Source: JBKPIY01 sp046730475 (GTDB lineage: Bacteria; Actinomycetota; Thermoleophilia; Solirubrobacterales; 70-9). From it: a stretch of 64,000 nt of DNA. Below are positions 23,356 to 32,064 of this stretch, piece by piece. Where the stretch lies: contig JBKPIY010000005.1 of NCBI GenBank assembly GCA_046730475.1, positions 42,235-106,234 of the forward strand. The letters run 5' to 3'. The translations under genes and the position numbers were made by a program. The notes below the pieces were generated by a model. That model was not told the origin of the DNA, ran no database searches, and saw nothing but the letters and a program-made list of their open reading frames with translations. Each line of letters starts with the position of its first letter. Positions within the stretch are counted from its first letter, which is position 1.

Positions 23356-23504
23356 GGACGAAGGCGGCCCAGTAGAAAGCGCCGAGGGGCGGCCGCGGGG
23401 AGCGGCGGTCGGATCGTCCAGGAGAAGAAGTCGTTCGTCCGGGTCGCCCCGACGAACATCGGCGTGATCGTAAAAGGCGGTCCCAGCTCCCTCCGCGACC
23501 GCCG

Positions 23505-23510
23505 TACGAT
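23505..23510 (+). promoter_or_regulatory. -10 element of the SCP2-like gene
   Basis: TACGAT ends 10 nt before ATG 23521. Confidence 0.4.
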
Positions 23511-23520
23511 CAGCCGGCCG

Positions 23521-23973
23521 ATGACCGAGTCCGACCGGCCAGCGGGATCCGATCGTCGCGCCCGCACCCCGCAGGTGCGGCTCGGGAGGCTGGTCGAGAA
23601 CGGGGTCGCGCCGAGCATCTTCGGTCTGATCGAGCGAGGGATCGCCCGCGACCCGGACGCGGTCGGCGGAATGCGCGGCAGGGTGGTGTTCCGGTTCGCC
23701 GAGGAGTTCTCACCGCTCCGGGTGCGGTTCGGGCCGAGGGTGGTGCTGGTCGAGGACGGCGACGTGCGAAGTCCCGACCTCGCGATCACCGGCCGGCTGC
23801 CCGACATCGTCCACTTCGCCACCGTGCCCACCCTCGGCTGGCGCCTGAGCGGCGTCCCAAACCCGGTCGACGCCAGGGGGCGCGCGGCGCTGGGACGGCT
23901 CGCCAGCGGGCGGGTCCGGGTCGAAGGAAGCAGGGCGCTCGCCCGGAGGGTGATCCGGCTGCTGGCGGTGTAA
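23521..23973 (+). CDS. SCP2 sterol-binding-domain-like protein
   Basis: The 150-residue protein shows an SCP2-like pattern: a helical start (LVENGVAPSIFGLIERG), then strands (GRVVFRFAEEFSPLRVRFG, VVLVEDGDVRSPDLAITGRL) and a helical end (RAALGRLASGRVRVEG). SCP2-like proteins bind lipids or fatty acyl-CoA. The match is by pattern only. It fits the acyl-CoA gene neighbourhood. Confidence 0.55.
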   Translation: MTESDRPAGSDRRARTPQVRLGRLVENGVAPSIFGLIERGIARDPDAVGGMRGRVVFRFAEEFSPLRVRFGPRVVLVEDGDVRSPDLAITGRLPDIVHFATVPTLGWRLSGVPNPVDARGRAALGRLASGRVRVEGSRALARRVIRLLAV

Positions 23974-23999
23974 GGCAGCTGGCCGGCCGCCGGGGAGCG

Positions 24000-25454
24000 T
24001 CAGCTCGCGAGCGAGCGGGCGAGGTCCACCAGGAGCCGGACCCCGTAGCCGGTCGGACCCCTGCCGACGTACTCGCGCCCGACGTCCCAGGCGGTGCCCG
24101 CGATGTCGAGATGGACCCACGGCTTGCCGCCGACGAACTCCTCGAGAAAGGACCCGGCGTAGATCGTCCCCGCCTTGCGCTTCGTCGCGGAGTTGGTGAG
24201 GTCGGCGTCGGTGCCCCTGGTCAGCTCCTTGTACTCGGGGTGCAGCGGAAGGCGCCAGGCGAGCTCGCCGGTTCGCGTCGCCGAGCGCTCGACCCGCTCG
24301 GCCCAGGCGTCGTCGTTGGAGATCAGGGCCGCGTAGGTGGAGCCAAGCGCGATCAGGACCGACCCGGTGAGGGTGGCGAGGTCGACGATCCGGTCGGCGC
24401 CGAGCTCGACGCAGTGGGCGAGGGCGTCGGCGAGGATCAGTCGGCCCTCGGCGTCGGTGTTGTTGACCTCGACCGTCTTCCCGTTCAGCTGGGTGATGAT
24501 GTCGCCCGGCTTGGTCGCGGTCCCGCTCGGCATGTTCTCCGTGGACGGGATCACCGCCGTCACCCTCAGCGGCAGCCCGAGCTCGGCGATCGCGCCGACT
24601 CCCTCGAGCACCGCGGCGGCGCCCGACATGTCCATCTTCATCTCCTCCATCCCCCGGGCGGGCTTGATCGAGATCCCGCCGCTGTCGAAGGTGATCCCCT
24701 TGCCGACCAGGCCGAGCACCTCGCCGGGGTCGCCGGCTTCGTAGCGGAGAACGATCAACCGCGGCTCCTCGGCGGTGCCCTTCGACACCGCCTCGAGGCC
24801 ACCCATCCCGAGCGCGGAGATCTGCTCCCGCCCGAGCACCTCGCAGCTGAGCGAGTCGTGCGTGGAGGCGAGGGCGGTGGCGCGCTCGGCGAGATGGGAG
24901 GGGGTGACGACGTTCGAGGGAAGCTGCTGCAGCTCCCGGGCGCGGTTTGCCGCCTCGGCCGCGACCCGCGCCACCTCGGCCTCGGCGGCGAGCCCGTCCG
25001 GGATCTCGCCGCCGACCGCGATCGTCAGCCGCTCGATCGGGGGCGGGCGGTCGTCGTCCTCGAACGACTTGTAGCGGTCGAAGCGGTAGGCCGCGAGGAT
25101 CGTGCCCGCGACCAGATCGGCGGCGGCGAGCTCGTCGGCGGCGGAGCCGGCGACCGGCAGCGACCAGGCGATCGACCGCGCCCGCAGGCGGCCGGCCTGC
25201 TTCGCCGCCAGGGCAGCGGCCACCCGCAGGTGCTCGCCGTTCACCTGCTCGGGGTCGCCGAGGCCGACGATCAGGAGCCGCTCGGGGCGGCCGGGGCGCA
25301 GCAGGGTGAGCCGCTTGTAGTCGGTGCGAGCGTCCTCTGCCCCCGGGGTGGAGACGAACTCGGAGGGGACAGGCGTCTCGGCGTTCGTGCGAGCGACCGC
25401 GTGCAGGTCGGCCTCCACCTCCACCAGCCGCTTGTGGACCACCTCCACCCGCAC
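24000..25454 (-). CDS. pepA: leucyl aminopeptidase (M17)
   Basis: The 484-residue protein has the M17 catalytic domain with metal and catalytic residues in GKGITFDSGGISIKP, MKMDMSGAAAV, the signature NTDAEGRLILADAL and DLATLTGSVLIALG. The divergent N-terminal domain (about 1-160) is typical. A hexameric cytosolic di-metal exopeptidase that removes N-terminal residues. GTG 25454 is supported by TATCCT 9 nt upstream; GTG 25448 is an alternative. Confidence 0.93.
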   Translation of the reverse strand: MRVEVVHKRLVEVEADLHAVARTNAETPVPSEFVSTPGAEDARTDYKRLTLLRPGRPERLLIVGLGDPEQVNGEHLRVAAALAAKQAGRLRARSIAWSLPVAGSAADELAAADLVAGTILAAYRFDRYKSFEDDDRPPPIERLTIAVGGEIPDGLAAEAEVARVAAEAANRARELQQLPSNVVTPSHLAERATALASTHDSLSCEVLGREQISALGMGGLEAVSKGTAEEPRLIVLRYEAGDPGEVLGLVGKGITFDSGGISIKPARGMEEMKMDMSGAAAVLEGVGAIAELGLPLRVTAVIPSTENMPSGTATKPGDIITQLNGKTVEVNNTDAEGRLILADALAHCVELGADRIVDLATLTGSVLIALGSTYAALISNDDAWAERVERSATRTGELAWRLPLHPEYKELTRGTDADLTNSATKRKAGTIYAGSFLEEFVGGKPWVHLDIAGTAWDVGREYVGRGPTGYGVRLLVDLARSLAS

Positions 25455-25463
25455 GGACGGCGG

Positions 25464-25469
25464 AGGATA
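25464..25469 (-). promoter_or_regulatory. -10 element of pepA
   Basis: TATCCT on the minus strand ends 9 nt before GTG 25454. Confidence 0.4.
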
Positions 25470-25576
25470 GTGACGAGGTCGCCGCCGCCGGGCGGTCGGC
25501 TCGGGGGTGGGGCTAGCATTGCCTGGACGACGGTGCAACGAAGCCGGCCGAAGCCGGCGCGATCGAAAGGGCGGCG

Positions 25577-26761
25577 ATGGCGAAGACGGTGATCCTCTCA
25601 ACGGCCCGGACCCCGTTCGGGAAGATGGGCGGCGGCCTCGCCCCCCTCGACGCTACCGAGCTGGGCGGGACCGCGATCAAGGAGGCGCTGGAGCGGGCGG
25701 AGGTCGACCCCGGCCAGGTCGAGGGTGTCGTCTACGGCCAGGTCCTGCAGGCCGGCCAGGGACAGATTCCCTCGCGCCAGGCGCAGATCAAGGCCGGGAT
25801 CCCGCGCGAGGTCCCCTCCGAGACCGTCAACAAGGTCTGCGCCTCAGGGATGCGGACGATCGGGATCGCCGACCTCGCGGTCCGCGCGGGCGATCTCGAC
25901 ATCGCGGTCACCGGGGGGATGGAGTCGATGAGCAAGGCGCCATACCTGCTCCCGGGGGCGCGGTTCGGCTTTCGGATGGGTGACGTGACGGCGATCGACG
26001 CGATGACCCACGATGGGCTGACCAACCCGTTCACAGACAAGCAGATGATCAACGAGGCGAGCGAGGTCTCGAACGAGCTCGAGATCACCCGGGCGGACAT
26101 GGACCGCTGGGCCGAGCGCTCGCACCACCTCGCCCATAGGGCCACCGACGAGGGTCGCCTCGCCGAGGAGATCGTCGCCGTCACCGTCAAGGGACGCAAG
26201 GGCGACACGGTGGTCGAGGCCGATGAGGGGATCCGCCCCGACACTACCGTCGAGACCCTGGCCAAGCTGAAGCCGGTGGGCGGCGACGACGCGACCCACA
26301 CCGCCGGCAACTCCCCGGGCGTCAACGATGGCGCCGCGGCGGTGGTGGTCGCCTCCGAGCGGTGGGCGACGGAGAACGGGAAGGGAGTGGCGGCGACGGT
26401 CCTGAGCTACGGCCAGGTTGCCGACGACTTCCCCTATCTCGCCCGCACCCCGGCCAAGGCGGCCAAGCAGGCACTCGAGAAGATCGGCAAGCGCCCGGAG
26501 GACGTCGACCTGTGGGAGATCAACGAGGCGTTCGCCTCGGTCGCGCTGAACTCGGTCCACGTCCTCGGGATCGAGCCCGACAAGGTGAACGTCAACGGGG
26601 GTGCGATCGCCCTCGGGCACCCGATCGGCGCCTCGGGTGCCCGGATCGTCGGCGCCCTCGTGCACGAGCTTCACCGCCGGGGGGGCGGTCTCGGCTGCGC
26701 CGCCATCTGCTCCGGCGGCGGACAAGGCGACGCCATCGTCCTGGCAGTGAACGGCTCCTAG
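25577..26761 (+). CDS. acetyl-CoA acetyltransferase (thiolase II)
   Basis: The 394-residue thiolase has the nucleophile Cys in NKVCASGMR (about residue 88), the GGMESMSKAPYLLP motif, the His in NGGAIALGHPIGASGAR and the second Cys in AAICSGGGQGDA. It interconverts two acetyl-CoA with acetoacetyl-CoA or ends beta-oxidation. A possible -10 (TAGCAT, 25514-25519) and an AAAGGGCGG ribosome-binding region precede it, so unlike many neighbours it has a leader of about 50 nt. Confidence 0.93.
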   Translation: MAKTVILSTARTPFGKMGGGLAPLDATELGGTAIKEALERAEVDPGQVEGVVYGQVLQAGQGQIPSRQAQIKAGIPREVPSETVNKVCASGMRTIGIADLAVRAGDLDIAVTGGMESMSKAPYLLPGARFGFRMGDVTAIDAMTHDGLTNPFTDKQMINEASEVSNELEITRADMDRWAERSHHLAHRATDEGRLAEEIVAVTVKGRKGDTVVEADEGIRPDTTVETLAKLKPVGGDDATHTAGNSPGVNDGAAAVVVASERWATENGKGVAATVLSYGQVADDFPYLARTPAKAAKQALEKIGKRPEDVDLWEINEAFASVALNSVHVLGIEPDKVNVNGGAIALGHPIGASGARIVGALVHELHRRGGGLGCAAICSGGGQGDAIVLAVNGS

Positions 26762-26799
26762 CCTCAGCGGGGCATGGTTCCGCCCCCGTTCGCGGGACG

Positions 26800-27594
26800 A
26801 TGAAGCGGTCCGCCGCCTTCTTCGACCTCGACAAGACCCTGATGGCGGGGTCGTCGGGGATGGTGTTCGCGCGGGTGGCGAATCGCCACGGGATCGTGGC
26901 CCGATCGCAGCTCGTCCGCTGGGGGTGGGATCACTTGCGCTACCGCCTCCGTGGGCTCACCGACGAGCAGACCAACGAGGTGGTGAGCGTCGCCCGCCGG
27001 GTGTTCGCCGAGGTCCCCGAGCGCGAGATCGATCGGATGGCCCCCGAGCTGCTCGCCGGGATCCTCCCGCGAATCTACCCCCAGATGCTCGACGAGGTCC
27101 ACCACCATCAGGACGTCGGCCGCGCCACCTTCATCGTAAGCGCCGCCGGCAACGACCTCGTTCGCACCCTCGCCGCGGTGCTGGGAATGGAGGGCGGGAT
27201 CGGCACGCGCTGGGAGGTGGGACGGGGTGGCGTCTACACCGGCCACATGGACGGGCCCTTCGTCTACGGGGACGGCAAGGTCGAGGCGATGCGGCGGTTC
27301 GCCGACGAGCACGAGATCGACCTCGGGGCGTCCTACGCCTACTCGGATTCGGCCTCGGACCTGCCGATGCTGCGCGCGGTCGGAAACCCCGTCGTCGTCA
27401 ACCCCGACGACGAGTTGCTTGCGGTGGCGAAGGCGGAGGGGTGGCGGGTGATGCGCTTCGAGCGCCTCGGCCGCCGGCTCGCGGTCATCGGGGCGGCAGC
27501 GCTCGCCGCCGCCGTCGGCGGCTGGGGACGGATGATCGCCGCCCGCCGGCGCGAGCGTAACGGCTTCCCACGGATCCGCTCCCGCGCTCGTTGA
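26800..27594 (+). CDS. HAD-superfamily IB hydrolase (SerB/CicA-like phosphatase)
   Basis: The 264-residue protein has HAD motif I (AFFDLDKTLMAGSSG), motif II (FIVSAAGNDLV), motif III/IV (YGDGKVEAMRRF, YAYSDSASDLPML) and the IB-type helical cap (about 30-110). A hydrophobic helix near the C-terminus (about 225-245, AVIGAAALAAAVGGWG) suggests membrane attachment, as in Rv0505c-like proteins. The substrate is probably a small phosphomonoester such as a lysophospholipid or phosphoserine. Confidence 0.85.
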   Translation: MKRSAAFFDLDKTLMAGSSGMVFARVANRHGIVARSQLVRWGWDHLRYRLRGLTDEQTNEVVSVARRVFAEVPEREIDRMAPELLAGILPRIYPQMLDEVHHHQDVGRATFIVSAAGNDLVRTLAAVLGMEGGIGTRWEVGRGGVYTGHMDGPFVYGDGKVEAMRRFADEHEIDLGASYAYSDSASDLPMLRAVGNPVVVNPDDELLAVAKAEGWRVMRFERLGRRLAVIGAAALAAAVGGWGRMIAARRRERNGFPRIRSRAR

Positions 27595-27667
27595 CGCCGG
27601 CCAGAGGGGGCCCGATCTCACCACTCGAAGCACGCCGGCTGCGCCCGGCGCCTACCGGGATGGACCC

Positions 27668-27673
27668 TAGACT
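27668..27673 (+). promoter_or_regulatory. -10 element of the acyl-CoA mutase large-subunit gene
   Basis: TAGACT ends 6 nt before ATG 27680; leaderless. Confidence 0.55.
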
Positions 27674-27679
27674 CCTGGC

Positions 27680-29338
27680 ATGGCGATAGAGCCAGAAGCG
27701 CGGCGCCGCGCCCATCAGTGGCTGGAGGAGGTCTACTCGCGCCTCGAGGAGCGCGAGACGCTGTTCGAGACGATCTCAGGCGAGCCCGTCCGTCCGTTGT
27801 ACACCGCCGAGGACCGCGCCGAGTCGGACCCCGAGGCGGAGCTCGGCTACCCCGGCTCCTTCCCATACACGCGTGGCGTCTACCCCTCGATGTACCGGGG
27901 GCGTTTGTGGACGATGCGCCAGTTCGCGGGCTTCGGCACCGCCGAGGAGACCAACGAGCGCTTCCGCTACCTGCTCGACCACGGCAACAAGGGCCTGTCG
28001 ACGGCCTTCGACATGCCGACCCTGATGGGGCTCGACTCAGACCACGCCCGCAGCCTCGGCGAGGTCGGGGTGGAGGGGGTGGCGATCGACACCCTCGACG
28101 ACATGGAGACCCTGTTCGGAGGGATCGACCTGGGCGAGGTCACCACCTCGATGACGATCAACGCCCCGGCGGCGATCCTGCTCGCCTTCTACGTCGTCGC
28201 CGCCGAGACTCAGGGCGTCCCGGCGGAGCGCCTCGGCGGCACGATCCAGACCGACATCCTCAAGGAGTACATCGCCCAGAAGGAATGGTGCTTTCCGATC
28301 GAGCCGGCGCTGCGCCTGATCATCGACATGGTCGAGTGGTGCACCGAGCACATGCCTCGCTGGCATCCGATCTCGATCTCCGGTTACCACATCCGCGAGG
28401 CCGGCTCGACCGCCCACCAGGAGCTCGCCTTCACCCTCAAGGACGGCTTCACCTACGTCGAGCGGGCGATCGAGCGGGGCCTGGACGTCGACGCCTTCGC
28501 CCCCCGGCTCTCCTTCTTCTTCAACGCCCACATCGACTTCTTCGAGGAGATCGCCAAGTACCGGGCGGCGCGGCGGATCTGGGCGAGGGAGATGAGAGAC
28601 ACCTACGGCGCCCGCCGGGAGGAATCGTGGCGGATGCGGTTCCACACCCAGACCGCCGGGGTGTCGCTCACCGCCCAGCAGCCGCTCAACAACATCATCC
28701 GGACCACGATCGAGGCGCTCGCCGGCGTCCTAGGCGGCACCCAGTCGCTTCACACCAACACCTACGACGAGGCGCTCGCGCTTCCGACCGAGGGGGCGGT
28801 GCGGGTCGCCCTTCGGACCCAGCAGGTGATCGCCCACGAGTCCGGGGTGGCGAACACGATCGACCCCCTGGGGGGCTCCTACTTCCTCGAGACCCTGACC
28901 GACGAGATGGAGCGCGCCGCCTACGCCTACTTCGCCCGGATCGACGAGCTCGGGGGGATGGTCGAAGCGATCGAGCAGAGCTTCCCCCAGCGTGAGATCG
29001 CGGAGGCCTCCTTCCGCTACCAGCGCGAGGTCGACGAGGGCCGCAGGATCGTGGTCGGGGTGAACGAGTTCCGGGTGGCCGAGGACGAGGGGGTCCCGAT
29101 CCTTCGGATCGACCCGGCGCTGGAGCGAAAGCAGCGCGGGCGGGTCCGTGCGAGCCGGGCGAGGCGCGATTCGGGGGCGGCCGAGCGCTCCCTGGCGGAG
29201 CTTCGGGCGGCGGCCGCCGGCGAGCGCAACCTGATGCCGCTGGTCCTCGACTGCGCCAGGGCGCGGGCCACCGAGGGAGAGATGGTGGCGGCGCTCCAGG
29301 AGGTGTTCGGGACGTACTCGGAGGTGCCGGTCTTCTAG
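27680..29338 (+). CDS. adenosylcobalamin-dependent acyl-CoA mutase, large (catalytic) subunit
   Basis: The 552-residue protein has the mutase TIM barrel with no B12 domain, as in two-subunit enzymes; the small subunit is at 29741. Motifs include [60 protein letters not shown] and [12 protein letters not shown]. Tyr in RGVY matches methylmalonyl-CoA mutase Tyr89, but Gln in YIAQKEW sits where classic methylmalonyl-CoA mutases have Arg207, as in isobutyryl-CoA mutases and, from memory, archaeal-type enzymes. Methylmalonyl-CoA mutase is the likeliest label because MeaB is present, but the substrate is open. Confidence 0.9.
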   Translation: MAIEPEARRRAHQWLEEVYSRLEERETLFETISGEPVRPLYTAEDRAESDPEAELGYPGSFPYTRGVYPSMYRGRLWTMRQFAGFGTAEETNERFRYLLDHGNKGLSTAFDMPTLMGLDSDHARSLGEVGVEGVAIDTLDDMETLFGGIDLGEVTTSMTINAPAAILLAFYVVAAETQGVPAERLGGTIQTDILKEYIAQKEWCFPIEPALRLIIDMVEWCTEHMPRWHPISISGYHIREAGSTAHQELAFTLKDGFTYVERAIERGLDVDAFAPRLSFFFNAHIDFFEEIAKYRAARRIWAREMRDTYGARREESWRMRFHTQTAGVSLTAQQPLNNIIRTTIEALAGVLGGTQSLHTNTYDEALALPTEGAVRVALRTQQVIAHESGVANTIDPLGGSYFLETLTDEMERAAYAYFARIDELGGMVEAIEQSFPQREIAEASFRYQREVDEGRRIVVGVNEFRVAEDEGVPILRIDPALERKQRGRVRASRARRDSGAAERSLAELRAAAAGERNLMPLVLDCARARATEGEMVAALQEVFGTYSEVPVF

Positions 29339-29384
29339 CCGGCGGGCTCGCGGGCGCGAAGCTCCCCCGAGCCGGTGCTTCGGC

Positions 29385-29582
29385 CTAGGCGACCTGGCGC
29401 CCGGACTCGACGATCACGACCATTTCGCTGACCGGGCCGAGCTCGGAGCCGGCGAGGAACATCCGCCCGACTCCCCGTCGGCGCGCCTCCTTGACGGCGA
29501 CCTCGCACGCCGTGTCCCTGGCGAGGCCACTGGCGAGCACCTTCTGCCTATGCGTTCGGTCGAGATAGACGACGTCGTACAC
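29385..29582 (-). CDS. small hypothetical protein, 65 residues
   Basis: GTG 29582 follows a strong AGGAGG (spacing 9). The protein (MYDVVYLDRTHRQKVLAS... and EMVVIVESGRQVA) looks like a compact alpha/beta fold with Arg-rich helices and no cysteines. It lies antisense between the two mutase subunit genes. Family not recognised. Confidence 0.65.
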   Translation of the reverse strand: MYDVVYLDRTHRQKVLASGLARDTACEVAVKEARRRGVGRMFLAGSELGPVSEMVVIVESGRQVA

Positions 29583-29616
29583 GTTTGCTTGCCTCCTATA
29601 CGTGTATCCCCTGGTT

Positions 29617-29626
29617 AGAGCGCTCT
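29617..29626. repeat. AGAGCGCTCT palindrome upstream of the small minus-strand gene
   Basis: A perfect 10-bp palindrome 35 bp upstream of the GTG at 29582, next to TTGAG and GATACA promoter-like elements on the minus strand. It may be a regulator site. Confidence 0.35.
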
Positions 29627-29726
29627 CAAGCGCAGTATCGGACCGCTCCCACTGAGATCAAACCGTAGAAACTCCTCGTTCACATACGGTTAAGCACCCA
29701 CCAATCCTGCCAATCCGTTCGGCGGC

Positions 29727-29732
29727 TAACCT
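29727..29732 (+). promoter_or_regulatory. -10 element of the B12-binding subunit gene
   Basis: TAACCT ends 8 nt before ATG 29741, giving the small subunit its own leaderless promoter. Confidence 0.45.
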
Positions 29733-29740
29733 CCGCGCCC

Positions 29741-30211
29741 ATGACCGAGGCGGAGTCCGAGACCGCGGCCGCTCCGGCAACCGATCGCAAGATCCGGATC
29801 GTCGTCGCCAAGCCCGGCCTCGATGGCCACGACCGCGGCGCCAAGATCATCGCCAGGGCGCTCCGGGACGCCGGCATGGAGGTGATCTACACGGGCCTGC
29901 ACCAGACCCCCGAGCAGATCGCCGAGACTGTGATCCAGGAGGACGCCGACGCGGTCGGGCTCTCGATCCTCTCGGGCGCCCACATGACTCTGGTCCCTCG
30001 GGTGGTCGAGCTGCTGAGGGAGGAGGGTGCCGACGATGTGGTCGTCACCGTCGGCGGCACCATCCCCGCCGACGACGCGCCCGAGCTGAAGAAGCTCGGC
30101 GTCGCGGAGGTCTTCACCCCGGGGGCGAACACCGACGAGATCGTCGAGTTTGTCCGCACGGCGGTCGCCGCTCGCGCCTCCCGACCGGAGCCGCGATCGG
30201 GGGCCGGCTGA
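29741..30211 (+). CDS. acyl-CoA mutase small subunit, cobalamin-binding
   Basis: The 156-residue protein is a B12-binding Rossmann domain with the base-off DxHxxG motif ([10 protein letters not shown]), SILSGAHM and the GG of [11 protein letters not shown] flexible Ala/Thr-rich N-terminus of about 18 residues precedes it. It carries adenosylcobalamin for the large subunit encoded 400 bp upstream. It is separated from it by the antisense small gene, so the two are not in a simple operon. Confidence 0.92.
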   Translation: MTEAESETAAAPATDRKIRIVVAKPGLDGHDRGAKIIARALRDAGMEVIYTGLHQTPEQIAETVIQEDADAVGLSILSGAHMTLVPRVVELLREEGADDVVVTVGGTIPADDAPELKKLGVAEVFTPGANTDEIVEFVRTAVAARASRPEPRSGAG

Positions 30212-30224
30212 GCGCGGCGGCCGC

Positions 30225-30323
30225 TCAGTAGCCGTAGCCGCCGCCCCCGCCGCTCTTGGTGGAGGAGCTCGCCGGCGCCGACCCGCCGGTGGTGGAGGTG
30301 GTCGCCGCGGCGCCCGAGCTCGG
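30225..30323 (-). pseudogene. duplicated 3' end of the neighbouring lipoprotein gene
   Basis: In one minus-strand frame this stretch reads PSSGAAATTSTTGG... ending GGGGGYGY and TGA, closely paralleling the last residues of the lipoprotein encoded just upstream (VPSSGSSTGAAGG... ending GGGGSYGY and TGA). Homology starts at the CCGAGCTC shared by both. No start or body of the second copy is present. Confidence 0.6.
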
Positions 30324-30377
30324 GGCAGCAGGTGGCCGGGATTGGAACGCCCGACCCGGCACTCGCGATCACGGCCC

Positions 30378-30983
30378 TCAGTAGCCGTAGGAGCCACCGC
30401 CGCCCGTGGAGCTTCCCCCGTAGCGGCCCGAGCCGGAGGTGCCGCCCGCGGCGCCCGTCGACGACCCGGAGCTCGGGACCGTGGCGGCGGCCCAGGTAAA
30501 GCTCGTCCCGCCGAAGCTGTCCATGGAGCCGTCGCCGGTCGCGGTTCCCGCGCTGTCCTGCACGAACGTGTAGAGCGGCTTGCCGTCGAAGGTCACCTGG
30601 GTCTTCCCGTCCGGATCCTTGACCGAGCCGAGCTTGTCCTGGATCGCGGGATCGGCGCTGGTGAGCTTGGTGCCGGCGGGGACGGTCAGCGGGACCCAGA
30701 CCTGGGCGCAGGCGCCGGTGCAGGCGACGGTCATCTGGCTGTCCTGGTTGTTCGTGTAGAGCGTCATCCCGCTCGAGTCGACCAGCACCCGCCCGACGCC
30801 GCCGATCGACCGCACCGAGACGGTGTTCGATCCGCCGCCGCCGTTGGCGGCGGCATTCGCGCCGGCGCCGGTGGTGCCGCCGTTCGAGCCCGAGGAGCCA
30901 CACGCGGCGAGCGCGGCCGCCAGCGCGGCGGCCAGCGCCAGCGCGAGGGCGGCGTTTCGATTGGAACGATGCGTGATTCCCAC
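30378..30983 (-). CDS. secreted-repeat lipoprotein (COG4315 type)
   Basis: The 201-residue protein has a lipoprotein signal (Ala-rich helix ending in LAAC, about residues 12-28), a Gly/Ala/Asn spacer, and two units of the PF03640 'secreted repeat' (VDSSGMTLYTNNQD ... CAQVWVPLTVP; DGKPLYTFVQDSAGTATG). The tail is low-complexity Ser/Gly/Thr/Tyr. GTG 30983 follows AAGGAGG. It is anchored outside the membrane; function unknown in the family, with redox or surface roles suggested. Confidence 0.85.
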   Translation of the reverse strand: MGITHRSNRNAALALALAAALAAALAACGSSGSNGGTTGAGANAAANGGGGSNTVSVRSIGGVGRVLVDSSGMTLYTNNQDSQMTVACTGACAQVWVPLTVPAGTKLTSADPAIQDKLGSVKDPDGKTQVTFDGKPLYTFVQDSAGTATGDGSMDSFGGTSFTWAAATVPSSGSSTGAAGGTSGSGRYGGSSTGGGGSYGY

Positions 30984-31160
30984 TTGTGCCTCCTTGGCTG
31001 GGGAAGATCTGATTGGCGCTGGGTAATACGTCCCCGGCGCCCGACCGGATTGAGGCGGGGGGCAGAGGCCAGCCTGCGGTCCGTTCGAGCCGGACAGGGG
31101 GTGAGGCCCAAACGGCGCCCGCCGGGTAGGGGGCGCTCGCAGGGTTCGAAAGCCTTTGAT

Positions 31161-31198
31161 TGACTGGTCAGTCAGCCAGTCGACGCAAGCGCTAATAT
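31161..31198 (+). promoter_or_regulatory. TetR-type operator overlapping the etfBA promoter
   Basis: TGACTG (31161-31166) and CAGTCA (31169-31174) form a perfect inverted repeat with a 2-bp spacer. The -10 TAATAT lies at 31193-31198, so the operator overlaps the -35 zone. No TetR gene is adjacent, so the regulator is probably encoded elsewhere. Confidence 0.6.
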
Positions 31199-31272
31199 CC
31201 CGCGCCGCGCGGCGGGTTGCCGCGCGATCTCACTTCCCCTCACGCGCATCAGACGCCAAAGGAGGACCGGAC

Positions 31273-32064
31273 TTGAAGATCTGTTGCCTCGTCAAGGAGG
31301 TCCCGGACGCCGCCGTCACGAAGCGGATCGACGCGGAGACGAAGCGGCTCGATCGCTCCGGCGAGAAGAACCTCAACCCCTTCGACACCCACGCGATCGA
31401 GGCGGCCATGCAGATCAGGGAGGGCGGCAAGGCCCAGGTCGACGAGATCGTCGCGGTGACGATGGGTCCCGAGAGCGCCGTCCGCGCCCTGCACAAGGCG
31501 GTCGCGCTCGGCGCCGACCGCTCCGTGCACCTCACCGACGACGCCCTCGCCGGCTCGGATGTGTGCGCCACCGGTTACGCCCTCGCGAAGGTGCTCGAGA
31601 AGGAGAGCCCCGACCTGGTCCTGCTCGGCCAGCAGTCGGATGACGGCGAGTGCTACACGATCGGGGCGGTGGTCGCCGACCACCTGAAGATGCCCTCGCT
31701 CACCCAGGTGATCAAGATCGACGTCGGCGAAAGCAGTCTCACCTGCGAGCGCCAGGCCGAGTACGGGTACGACACGGTCGAGGTCGAGCTCCCGGCGGTG
31801 ATCTCGGTCGGGGACGCGATCAACGAGCCCCGCTACCCGAGCCTGAAGGCGATCATGGGGGCGAAGAAGAAGCCGCTCGACACCCACGCCACCGGCGATG
31901 TCGGAATCGAGTCCGACCGGGTGGGCAAGAGTGGCTCCCGCACCGCGGTCCTCGCGCTCAACCCGCCGCCCCAGAAGGAGGCGGGAGAGATCATCGAGGA
32001 CGAGGACACCAACGAGACGGTCGAGAAGATCGTCGCCTGGCTCGAGGAAAGGAAGCTGATCTAG
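31273..32064 (+). CDS. etfB: electron transfer flavoprotein beta subunit
   Basis: The 263-residue protein starts at TTG 31273 (LKICCLVKEVPDAA), 8 nt after AAAGGAGG; longer in-frame starts lack a ribosome-binding site and cover the promoter. Family landmarks are NPFDTHAIEAAMQI, VTMGPESAVRALHKAVALGAD, LLGQQSDDGECYTIG and the recognition-loop region ERQAEYGYDTVEVELPAVISV. With EtfA it takes electrons from acyl-CoA dehydrogenases via FAD/AMP. Confidence 0.95.
   Translation: MKICCLVKEVPDAAVTKRIDAETKRLDRSGEKNLNPFDTHAIEAAMQIREGGKAQVDEIVAVTMGPESAVRALHKAVALGADRSVHLTDDALAGSDVCATGYALAKVLEKESPDLVLLGQQSDDGECYTIGAVVADHLKMPSLTQVIKIDVGESSLTCERQAEYGYDTVEVELPAVISVGDAINEPRYPSLKAIMGAKKKPLDTHATGDVGIESDRVGKSGSRTAVLALNPPPQKEAGEIIEDEDTNETVEKIVAWLEERKLI

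Noticed and set aside
31139..31157. GGTTCGAAAGCC, resembling a tRNA T-arm
   Set aside because: The flanking bases do not form a 5-bp T-stem and no acceptor or anticodon arms are present.
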